Assembly: GCA_963843565.1 (NCBI GenBank)
Contig: CAWJKY010000004.1
Location: forward strand, 310,001 to 374,000
Length of the DNA stretch: 64,000 nucleotides
Direction of reading: 5' to 3'
Origin: DASZQY01 sp963843565
GTDB taxonomy: Bacteria > Pseudomonadota > Alphaproteobacteria > Rhizobiales > Kaistiaceae
Shown in pieces: positions 37,747-45,605 of this stretch (the first letter of the stretch is position 1; every line of letters begins with the position of its first letter). The notes under the pieces are model-generated. The model searched no databases and was not told where the DNA came from. It saw only the letters and a program-made list of their open reading frames with translations. The position numbers and the translations under genes were made by a program.

Positions 37747-40032
37747 ATGAAAGCGGAATTCTCCAATGTCGGATTGTTTGGTGAGCGCCACTATAGTGGC
37801 CTCTACCAGCAGCAGGGGCGAATGCTGGTCGACCGCGACTGGAATGAGCTCTGCGACATCCTGCGGCGTCTCGGCACTGTCGCCGCCTCCGAGGCGATCG
37901 GCACGGGCGTGCCCCGCCACGATGGCCTGCTTGCTCCGCGCAGCCCCGGCGAACCGGTACTCGCAATGCGCAACAGCGGCGGACTGGTGGCGGCCGGCGG
38001 CCTCATCGGTGAAGCGATGCCGCGCACGCCAGCGAGCGATCCGACGCTATACCGCAACCAAGCCGATTTGCCTGAGACCGTGCGCGCCGCCGCGGATAAC
38101 GCCACCCAGCCGCTGTTGAAGCTTCCGGCCGATGGTCGCGTCTTCTATGTCGACATCTGGGAGCGGCCGGTCGCCGCCTTTGAGGTCGCCGATCTGATCG
38201 ATCCGGCGCTCCACGGCGCCGACACGTGCGTCCGCAGCCAGCGCATGGCCGAGATCAAGACGGCCGCCGCGGCCGATCTTGACGCCGCGGCCGATCCCTG
38301 CCACCCGGCGTTCCAGACCCAGCGTATCCCCCCGCGGGGCGACGCGGTGTTCGATGCCAAGCTCACTCCGGCATCGGACAAGGGCGACGCCTGCGATCCT
38401 TGCGCCGACAACGTCACGATCGTCCGTTCGGTCGACAACCTGCTCTTCCGTCTGGAGGTCCATTCGGTCGGTTTCGACGCCGGCCGCCGGCCGAACCGCG
38501 TCGTCCTTAAATTATCTCGTACCAACGGCTCGCGGGAGCTTCGCCTCACGGATCTCGCGACCCTCGCCGACCCCGCCGGTCATTCCTACGAATTCTTCAG
38601 CAACGAGACCGAGCGGCTCCTCGGGATGCCCTCGGACGACTGGGCGGACGAGGAGTTCCTGCGCGGCGTACTCGACCCGGTCGATGCCAGCAAGATCAAC
38701 AAGGTGCTGTCGCGCGTGCGCGAATGGGATGGCTGGTGCGAGCTCACACGGGCGGGCGCCACCTGGTCCGTCGCGAGCGGCCGCTATCTCGGCAGGGCGC
38801 TGAGCGACGCCGGTGTGGGCGCCACGGTTTCAGTAGCGGCTGACGGGCTGTCGATGGGCCTCGCGGACATCGGCCTGTTGTTGACGCTGGACCTTGCCGG
38901 CCGGAATTTCCTCACAGGCGATTTCTGGCTGGCGCTCCTGCGTAACCGAGCCCCGGACGACCAGCGCGTCAAGGTCATCAGCCCGACGCCGCTCGGCGTC
39001 GAGCACCGCTATTGCATCCTCGGCGAAGGCGGTTTCGATGGCGACACGTTTGTGTTCAAGAACCTAGGCGGGTTCGACCTACGCCGGCTGCAGCACCCGT
39101 CGCTAGCCTGCCTCGACGCTTCGGACATCGGCTATCAGACAGACTGCCCGAGCGGTCTCTTCGACAAAAGCCACGACACGGTGAAGAAGGCACTCGACCA
39201 GATCTGCCAGATCCGCGCCGATCAGGTTGCCTTCGCCCTGCCCTGCAAAACGTCGGTCTATGGCCACGCCGACCCGGCGACATTCCATACCGTGGCCGAC
39301 GCGCTGAAGCTGCTCTGCGACGTGCGTGCCAATGAGGTTAGCTTCGAGCCCGACTGCAAGTACCTCGACACCGCCGACACGGTGCAGAAGGCGCTGGATC
39401 TGCTCTGCCGCCAGCCGGCCGACACTATCCCGTTCAAGCCGGACTGCAAATTCTTGAATGACCAAAAGGTGACCGACGTCGCTGCGGCCCTCAACGCCTT
39501 GTGCGACCGCGGCGAGGTCAAGCAGGACTTGCCGTTCATCAAGGGCGTAAGCTGGAAGAACGACCAGCAGATGACGCTAAAGGACTTTGCCAGCGGACTC
39601 ACGGTCGACTTTAGCGAAGACATGCAACCGGCCCTGATCACCTCAGACGTGTTTGTCGTTACATTTGAGCTCGCCCTGGACCTGCCGCAGAAGGAAGTAG
39701 ATGCGCCGGCTTACAGCTACCTGCTCACGCCGCAAATCCTGGTTGGCGATATCGAAACCAAAGCTTCTGCGACTACTTTCACGCCGCGCAAGCTGGATCC
39801 CAAATGGATCGACCGCCTCGTCTCCGAAGCCGCCCAAAGCGAGCCCGGCTTCGCCGGGATTCGTTGCCGGCTTTCGCTTTCCGGCCGCGCGGTCTTCGCC
39901 AAGATGGGTAGTCGTCCGCTCGACGGCTACGTGCCGATGGCGCCGAACGGCAAGCAGATAGATCTCGACTTCAAGAGCCCACGTCTGGGTCAGGTCAGCG
40001 ACTTCGACAGCTGGTTCTACGTTGTTCCGTAG
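37747..40032 (+). CDS. DUF6519-type tip protein with internal Cys-rich repeats
   Basis: A 761-aa protein beginning MKAEFSNVGLFGERHYSGLY then QQQGRMLVDRDWNE, the N-terminal signature of DUF6519 proteins found beside eCIS tail protein I. Residues ~470-595 contain four imperfect repeats of ~30 aa, each with a (T/D)V-x2-AL-x3-(I/L)C core and most with a second Cys in PxCK. The C-terminal ~150 residues are beta-rich (GVSWKNDQQMTLKDFASGLT, then VDFSEDM). The gene follows tail protein I by 16 bp and ends the structural operon, where other eCIS encode a tail fibre. It is therefore a candidate target-contact or tip protein. Function is inferred. Confidence 0.75.
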   Translation: MKAEFSNVGLFGERHYSGLYQQQGRMLVDRDWNELCDILRRLGTVAASEAIGTGVPRHDGLLAPRSPGEPVLAMRNSGGLVAAGGLIGEAMPRTPASDPTLYRNQADLPETVRAAADNATQPLLKLPADGRVFYVDIWERPVAAFEVADLIDPALHGADTCVRSQRMAEIKTAAAADLDAAADPCHPAFQTQRIPPRGDAVFDAKLTPASDKGDACDPCADNVTIVRSVDNLLFRLEVHSVGFDAGRRPNRVVLKLSRTNGSRELRLTDLATLADPAGHSYEFFSNETERLLGMPSDDWADEEFLRGVLDPVDASKINKVLSRVREWDGWCELTRAGATWSVASGRYLGRALSDAGVGATVSVAADGLSMGLADIGLLLTLDLAGRNFLTGDFWLALLRNRAPDDQRVKVISPTPLGVEHRYCILGEGGFDGDTFVFKNLGGFDLRRLQHPSLACLDASDIGYQTDCPSGLFDKSHDTVKKALDQICQIRADQVAFALPCKTSVYGHADPATFHTVADALKLLCDVRANEVSFEPDCKYLDTADTVQKALDLLCRQPADTIPFKPDCKFLNDQKVTDVAAALNALCDRGEVKQDLPFIKGVSWKNDQQMTLKDFASGLTVDFSEDMQPALITSDVFVVTFELALDLPQKEVDAPAYSYLLTPQILVGDIETKASATTFTPRKLDPKWIDRLVSEAAQSEPGFAGIRCRLSLSGRAVFAKMGSRPLDGYVPMAPNGKQIDLDFKSPRLGQVSDFDSWFYVVP

Positions 40033-40037
40033 GGACG

Positions 40038-40067
40038 ACAGCCGTGACCGAGCAACCGTCCGGCTGT
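40038..40067 (+). terminator. Possible hairpin after the structural operon
   Basis: ACAGCCG (40038-40044) and CGGCTGT (40061-40067) form a 7-bp stem with a 16-nt loop just after the DUF6519 stop. No T-run follows, so this is a weak call. Confidence 0.3.
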
Positions 40068-40097
40068 TGAACACCACGCGCGACGGATGATACTAGG

Positions 40098-40506
40098 ATG
40101 ACGTCTCACGCCGCTCTTGCCCACCGGGCACAGACGGCCGCCTCCGGTGCTCCCATCGACGCAGGCACCCCAGCGGCACGCTGCCGTGCGGACAATCCTG
40201 CGGGGGCCAACAATCCAGCCGAAGCTTGCGATCGGCGCGGCTGGCGGTCCAGCCCCCTCCGCGACGACGCAAGCGTTGTTTTCGATCGCGAACAACGATC
40301 ATCCTGCAGGGGCTTATAAGCAGCACTTTGGCATTACTGAGGTTAACGCCGCCGCCCGAAAGATTTTAGATGGCGATTCCGTCGCGAAGGACGCGTTTAT
40401 CTTATATAGTCAAATAGGTTTAGCCGCGCGACAGTACGGTCTTGACGAGAATATCGAGTTGCAAAAATTCTTTGTCGATCGCAGGGGCCGCCAAGGCGGC
40501 GGATGA
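40098..40506 (+). pseudogene. Leader-bearing putative eCIS cargo gene, frameshifted
   Basis: The frame opening at 40098 reads MTSHAALAHRAQTAAS and is continued, after a frame change near 40170, by QRHAAVRTILRGPTIQPKLA then IGAAGG. The downstream gene at 40514 has the same leader in one frame (MTSHAILAYRNRLASA ... RHAAVRAILRAPTIQPKLTI). The remainder (to ~129 aa in the +1 frame) holds DHPAGAYKQHFGITEVNAAA and ends RGRQGGG. It shows no known domain and is clearly lower in GC than its neighbours. The frameshift makes this look like a broken gene. A programmed shift or a sequencing error in the base count is also possible. Confidence 0.65.
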
Positions 40507-40513
40507 TAACGAT

Positions 40514-42139
40514 ATGACATCGCACGCCATTCTTGCCTACCGGAATCGGCTAGCCTCCGCCCAGACCCCTGCGACGCGGTCACCTCGGAGGCACGCCGCC
40601 GTCCGCGCCATCCTGCGCGCGCCGACGATCCAACCGAAGCTCACGATCGGCGCCGTCAACGATCCGGCGGAACGGGAGGCCGACCGTGTGGCCGATCAGG
40701 TGATGCAGATGCCGGCGGCCGACTTCGCCGCGGCTGGTGGACGGGGGCCGCCGCCCGCGGGCATCGACCGTGGCTCGCCGCCGCTCCTGCATAGGAAGTG
40801 CGCGGCTTGCGAGGCTGACGAGGCTGAGGCTCAATCGGTGGTCTCCGCCCCGCTCGCCGCGAGCGCCCAGACGATCCGGCGCCTCTGCCCTGATTGCGAG
40901 GCCGGACGCCACGCACAACTGGAGGCAGGTGGTGGGACCGAAGGAGGCTTCGCCTCGCCCCGGATAGAGGCGGCCGTGGCGTCTCTCGGCCCCGCCAGGC
41001 CGCTGCCCGCGGCCGAGCGAGCCTTCTTCGAGCCGCGCTTCGGCCGTCCGCTTGACGGGGTGCGCATTCACGACGGGCCGCAAGCGGATGTCGCGGCGCG
41101 CTCGATTCAGGCGCGAGCCTTCGCACTCGGCAAGAACATCGCGCTGGCACGTGGCGCGTTCCGCCCTGGCACCGAGAGCGGACGACGCCTGCTTGCCCAC
41201 GAACTCGCTCACGTCACGGCCAACGAGCCAGAGATCGCGCGACGACAGCCCGGCTATGGCTACTACGCCTACCCCTATTACGGCTATGGCGGCGGCTCCG
41301 GCGCCCATCCCTGTCCGGCCGCCGCGGCGACGCCATCGGCTTATTTCTGCGCCCCTTTCCCCACCCGCGCCGCTGCCTTGGCCGATCGCGACGATCCCTA
41401 TCTCGGCAGCGCCAGCAAAGGCATCTTCGTGCTGGCCGGTACCGTGGCGGCGGCCAAGGGCTCGAGTGTTGCCGCCCGGCTCTATGTCAAGTTCATCTAC
41501 GGCGGTTCGGGCAGTGTCGAGAGCGCCAATGACGGCGTCGCCGACTTCACCAGCCACGCTACGACCGCGTTCGTCACCACCAAGCTGGTCAATGATTGCC
41601 TGGCGGGGATCGTCGCCAATCGCGGCGTGATTTACGCTGGACTTTCCGGCAGTCCGGGCTCCCATATCGACCTTGCCGTCGATCCGGCGATGCAACGGGC
41701 AGTCGACGACCAATCGAGCGACTACGCCCTCAACTATTGCGGGCTCAATCTACCGGGGGTCATCGCCGGCGGTATCGGCAAGACGCAAGTCTCCGACCGG
41801 CACGGCGCCGACCCCAGCGCAGCACGGAACGACTCCCGCAACGTCACGGGCGACTTCCGCCTGACGGCGACGCCCCAGGGCCCAGCGCAGTTGCACATAG
41901 CCGTCGAGCCGCGCCTCTCCTATCACCTGGTCGATACGGTCGACTTCTGCCCCGGCAATCCCGGAGGCTTCTTTGCCGAATTCCTGACGCTGCCGATGTC
42001 GCGATGGGAGGCGAGCGGAATTTCCGGCGACGTGACCTTCCAGCTGGATTTCCCGCCGCCGCGGCTCACCGGCTCGGTGATCCTGGAAAGCGTCAACGGA
42101 ACGGTAACCGCGCGGGGACAGTCCGTCAGCAGCCCATGA
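40514..42139 (+). CDS. DUF4157 (eCIS core domain) protein, putative cargo
   Basis: A 541-aa protein. Residues 1-45 are the leader shared with the upstream gene. PTIQPKLTIG, then PAEREADRVADQVMQMP, is the N-terminal DUF4157-associated motif. Two Cys pairs (CAAC near 96, CPDC near 133) follow. Residues ~165-235 form the DUF4157 domain, with FGRPLDGVRIHDGPQADVAA, and HELAH at 229-233, an HExxH zinc-metalloprotease-like motif. From ~240 (GYGYYAYPYYGYGGG) a ~290-aa C-terminal region is beta-rich and unassigned. DUF4157 is strongly associated with eCIS loci and with loaded effectors. The start at 40514 is set by the leader match; the frame is open 72 bp further upstream. Confidence 0.82.
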   Translation: MTSHAILAYRNRLASAQTPATRSPRRHAAVRAILRAPTIQPKLTIGAVNDPAEREADRVADQVMQMPAADFAAAGGRGPPPAGIDRGSPPLLHRKCAACEADEAEAQSVVSAPLAASAQTIRRLCPDCEAGRHAQLEAGGGTEGGFASPRIEAAVASLGPARPLPAAERAFFEPRFGRPLDGVRIHDGPQADVAARSIQARAFALGKNIALARGAFRPGTESGRRLLAHELAHVTANEPEIARRQPGYGYYAYPYYGYGGGSGAHPCPAAAATPSAYFCAPFPTRAAALADRDDPYLGSASKGIFVLAGTVAAAKGSSVAARLYVKFIYGGSGSVESANDGVADFTSHATTAFVTTKLVNDCLAGIVANRGVIYAGLSGSPGSHIDLAVDPAMQRAVDDQSSDYALNYCGLNLPGVIAGGIGKTQVSDRHGADPSAARNDSRNVTGDFRLTATPQGPAQLHIAVEPRLSYHLVDTVDFCPGNPGGFFAEFLTLPMSRWEASGISGDVTFQLDFPPPRLTGSVILESVNGTVTARGQSVSSP

Positions 42140-42339
42140 CGGCGATCCGCGGTTGTACTAGACTATCAGTGTCACGGGGCTGACGGGCGCAGCGAAGAGC
42201 CGGACAATGTATGCCTTGGCAACCAAGTCGCATAACTCGTGCTCGGCGCCACCTGCACGAATCCCGCGCTCCCAGCTCAGGCGGGAAGCCGATGAAATGT
42301 GACACTGTCATGCGAACAACAAACGAATATAGGCCTGTG

Positions 42340-43003
42340 TCAATCGGCTTGGGGACGCGACCCCGGATCGGCGAGCAAAAGGGACCCCTCTGACGCAGCC
42401 CAGGCGGCGGCGGGTTGGCCGTGGGCATAGGTTCGCCTAGGTTCGCCTCCGACGTACACGTAGAGATCATTTGCACGGACAAATGAGTTGATTTCGTCTG
42501 CCGGCCCGTTTGCGTTCTGACGACTATCAGCCATCGGCGGGACATTCGTCCCGGAGGCAGCGGTTGAAAAGCGAATTGCTCCGTCGACCGGGTTGCTCGC
42601 GTCGCCCAGCGGGTCCCGTGAGAGCCAACGCCCGGCGACAGGGTCGTAGGCGCGGTAGAGGGTGAGGTCGAGGCCGCTGTCGGCGTTTTGGAAGATCCCC
42701 GCATAGGTGAAGTCGGTGGTCGGCGCCGTAGTCTGCAGCGGCACCCCATAGGGGTCGTAGCTGAAGGCCGCGGCGCTGGAGGTCGAGGCGAAGACCCGAC
42801 GCACCGAGCCGATCTGGTCGATACCGTAGTAATCCGTCTCGGGCGTGACGCCGGGCACGTACTCGCCCTCGGCCATGTACTCCCGCGTGGTGGCGTTGCT
42901 GGCATCGCGCGCCTGGCAGAGGGCGCTGTCGCACCAGAGATACGAGGTGGTGACCGACGAACCGCCGCCCGCCGGCGTGCTGGTGATGGCGACGCGGCGG
43001 CCC
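42340..43003 (-). pseudogene. Rhs core-end fragment D with its tail
   Basis: It reads GRRVAITSTPAGGGSSVTTS, then REYMAEGEYVPGVTPETDYY, GIDQIGSVRRVF, then DFTYAGIFQNADSGLDLTLY, RAYDPVAGRWLSRDP, the conserved end of an Rhs-repeat core. The tail of ~85 residues (NPVDGAIRFSTAASGTNVPP, then NDLYVYVGG) resembles no known toxin. The fragment starts abruptly at GRRVAI, joined to the GRWLS end of fragment C, so it lacks its own N-terminal barrel. Confidence 0.72.
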
Positions 43004-43640
43004 TGAGAGCCACCGCCCGGCGACGGGGTCGTAGGCACGGTAGAGGGTGAGGTCGAGGCCGCTGTCGGCGTTGGCGAACAGGCCGGCATAGGTGAAGTCG
43101 GTTGTCGGCGCGGTGGTTTGCAGCGGCACGCCATAGGGGTCGTAGCTGAAGGCCGGTGCGCTGCTGGTCGAGGCGAACACCCGGCGCACCGAGTTGATCT
43201 GGTCGATGCCGTAGTAGTCGGTCTCGGGCGTGACGCCGGGCACGTACTCGCCCTCGGCCATGTACTCCCGCGTGGTGGCGTTGCTGGGATCGCGCGCCTG
43301 GCAGAGGACGCCGCCGCACCAGAGATAGGACTTGATGACAGCCGAGCCGCCGCCGGCCGGCGTGCTGGTGATGGCGACGCGTCGGCCGAGACCGTCATAG
43401 GCGAAGCTGGTCGCCTTGCCGGGCTCTTCCGGAAAGGCGATGCCGACCAGCCGGTTTTCCGCATCCCAGGTGTACGTGCCGCGCCGTTCGACATCGGGTT
43501 GCCATCCGCATCCCAGGTCAGCGTCTGGCCGGAGAGGTCCGTGAGCTGGTTGAGGTCGGCCGTCGTCGGGCAGTCGTCGGCAGGGCCGGCGCACACGCTT
43601 TCGAAACCATCCAACGGACGTCAGGCTCAACGTCGCAACT
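43004..43640 (-). pseudogene. Rhs core-end fragment C, frameshifted
   Basis: It begins in one frame with ADLNQLTDLSGQTLTWDADG, then NPMSNGA. After a frameshift near 43485 it continues TYTWDAENRLVGIAFPEEPG and REYMAEGEYVPGVTPETDYY to GRWLS, where it runs directly into fragment D. About 375 bp (GRRVAI to GRWLS) is duplicated in tandem between C and D. No upstream Rhs N-terminus is present. Confidence 0.72.
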
Positions 43641-43789
43641 GACACGCATCAATAAGTCGGGATCTCAGTTGTCAGAGCGGAAGAGGGCGCTCTCCGTTCC
43701 TATCCGTCGCGTTCCGGGACGCGCCCCTGACTCCCCTATCCCTCGCATGATTGAAGATCGCAAGCACAGATAGTTTCAAGCGCGATCCG

Positions 43790-44209
43790 TTACTTAGCGT
43801 CCCCACAAGTCGAATCTCTAGTCGTCGTAGCGGGTCCTACGGCCGCGGCCTCACATATTATGATGAGGTCATAGCCCGCCTTCGCGACTATCTTAAATAC
43901 GAAATATCGTCCTCTGTTTATCGATTCTATCTGGTCTTGGTCGAGCAGTTTGTGTGAGTCTATCCAATCAGCAACTTGTTCATCTTCTCGTCGCGCCTCC
44001 GATAAGGAGGCGAATTGCAGAATACTATCCAGAATAATCATTGAAGCATCCGAGCCTACAAAGAAGCACCTGACGCTGGCAAAATCCAGATTGTATGAGC
44101 ACTTCTCGACGGGAGCAAAGATGTTTAGACGCAATCGCCCGGGTCGAAGCGAAATCGAGCGGAGCTCCGCGTCACCGACCAACTTTTCCACGTCCACAGA
44201 GAATGTCAT
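43790..44209 (-). CDS. Putative immunity protein for Rhs tail B
   Basis: A 139-aa protein of no known family. Its ATG lies 6 bp after the stop of the Rhs fragment B tail. It is acidic and has moderately low GC compared with its surroundings (DEQVADWIDSHKLLDQDQIE; GRYFVFKIVAKAGYDLIIIC). A small unrelated gene immediately downstream of a variable Rhs tail is the classic arrangement of a toxin-immunity pair. The role is inferred from this position and from composition. There is no motif support. Confidence 0.6.
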   Translation of the reverse strand: MTFSVDVEKLVGDAELRSISLRPGRLRLNIFAPVEKCSYNLDFASVRCFFVGSDASMIILDSILQFASLSEARREDEQVADWIDSHKLLDQDQIESINRGRYFVFKIVAKAGYDLIIICEAAAVGPATTTRDSTCGDAK

Positions 44210-44215
44210 GTCTAG

Positions 44216-44998
44216 CTACTCCATGTCGGGGTCAAATATTGGAACGGCTGGGGTATGAACACCGTTAATCCACCAGTGTGCCTCCCCGGCAGGAATATGA
44301 TGACCAGGTATGTCAATGTCCAACGCTGCGTTGCCGCACAGATCAAAGAACCGAATAGTCCGGCCCTTTATCAAGAAAGCATACGGTAATTGGCCGGTGG
44401 TGGGTAGTTTCGATTGCTGTCCAAGTGTGTCCGTGTAGTCAATAGGGTTCCCTGCGACATAGGCGTAGAGATTAATTGTCGCCTCTAGGGCCGGAGGATC
44501 CTCCGACGTGAATCGTCCCCACCCCGGATCGTAGTTGCGAGTCCAATGGTAACTGTTGCCCGTGGCGTCATCGTGGGACCGGTCAGCTGGTAAAAGTTAT
44601 TGATCGGATCCCTTGAGAGCCAGCGCCCGGAGACGGGATCATAGGCACGGTACAGCGTGAGGTCGAGGCCGCTGTCGGCGTTGTGGAACATCCCCGCATA
44701 GGTGAAGTCGGTGGTCGGCGCCGTCACCTGCAGAGGGACACCATAGGGGTCGTAGCCGAAGGCCGCTGGAGGGGCTGGCGAACACCCGGCGCACCGTGCC
44801 GATCTGGTCGATGCCGTAGTAGTCCGTCTCCGGCGTGACACCGGGCACGTACTCGCCCTCGGCCAGATACTCACGGCTGGTGGCATTGCCCGCATCGCGC
44901 GCCTGGCAGAGGACGCTGCCGCACCAGAGATACGAGGTCGTGACCGAGGAGCCGCCGCCGGCCGGTGTGCTGGTGATGGCGACGCGGCGGCCGAGACC
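44216..44998 (-). pseudogene. Rhs core-end fragment B with distinct tail
   Basis: The core part (GRRVAITSTPAGGGSSVTTS, then EYLAEGEYVPGVTPETDYYG) changes frame at SPSSG near 44765. It then continues AAFGYDPYGVPLQVTAPTTD and RWLSRDPINNFYQLTGPT. After a second change near 44575 it runs in a new frame as DDATGNSYHWTRNYDPGWGR, FTSEDPPALEATINLYAYVA, then GNPIDYTDTLGQ, an Rhs core end of a different lineage. The last ~65 residues (PYAFLIKGRTIRFFDLCGNA, then HHIPAGEAHWWINGVH) are a variable tail that ends 6 bp before the putative immunity gene. Two frame changes make an intact protein unlikely. Confidence 0.72.
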
Positions 44999-45122
44999 TG
45001 CACCGAGCTATCACAGACGGTGGCGACCGTCGTCCCGCTCTTGGTTTCGACTTCCGGCAGTTGATGCGTTCGTGGACGAAGCCAATCGTCGCAGTTAGTT
45101 GACGTGAGGTCGGGAGCATCGA

Positions 45123-45605
45123 CTATCCATCAGACTCTCGGTGTGCAGCCATGAGCGTCTGCAATACAAGCGCGACCGACACGCCTGCCCCTTCGAAGAC
45201 GCGCCTAATTGCATCAAGTGGATACTCTCCAACGACCTCCGGTCTTTCCTCGATCAACTTGATAGCCGCCGGCGTAATGCCGACGCGTTCGCCAAACTGC
45301 GTGCGAGACAGTCGCAGACGCTGCCTCGCGTGCCTGAGCAACGCGCCAGCCCGCTGAGCAGCAATTGTGCTGCTTGCTGGTGGTTTTTCACCAAGTGCCT
45401 TGGCTGTGTCTATTCCAAGGAAGCTGCAGACTCGGACCAGCTTGGCGATGGGCGTGGCTGAGCACCACTCATCTTCATGCCATTCGAGATCTCTATATTC
45501 GTCCACCGAGAGCCCCGCCGCGTTCGCGACCGCCGCTTGGGAATAACCAGCAGTTGAACGTGCCGCGCTAATCACTTTGTTCAACGCAAGCTTGGGGGCA
45601 GTCAT
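45123..45605 (-). CDS. Double helix-turn-helix (XRE-like) protein coupled to Rhs tail A
   Basis: A 160-aa protein with two XRE/Cro-type helix-turn-helix units. The first covers about residues 8-65 (ISAARSTAGYSQAAVANAAG) and the second about residues 83-140 (ALLRHARQRLRLSRTQFGER, then VGITPAAIKLIEE). Its ATG overlaps the TGA of Rhs fragment A (ATGA). It could be a toxin partner or antitoxin with DNA-binding activity, or an unrelated regulator captured behind the Rhs stop. The translation-coupled arrangement is seen in the sequence; the partner role is inferred. Confidence 0.65.
   Translation of the reverse strand: MTAPKLALNKVISAARSTAGYSQAAVANAAGLSVDEYRDLEWHEDEWCSATPIAKLVRVCSFLGIDTAKALGEKPPASSTIAAQRAGALLRHARQRLRLSRTQFGERVGITPAAIKLIEERPEVVGEYPLDAIRRVFEGAGVSVALVLQTLMAAHRESDG

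Noticed and set aside
20092..42139. Prophage or R-type tailocin
   Set aside because: DUF4255, AAA+ ATPase and DUF4157 genes are present and lysis, capsid, terminase and fibre genes are absent, which fits eCIS better.
20092..42139. Type VI secretion system
   Set aside because: No TssJLM, ClpV or VipA/B pair; the sheath is a single phage-type protein.
42688..43642. Two similar + strand frames (120 and 174 aa) within the Rhs region
   Set aside because: They resemble each other only because the Rhs core ends they lie opposite are duplicated. No independent evidence of coding.
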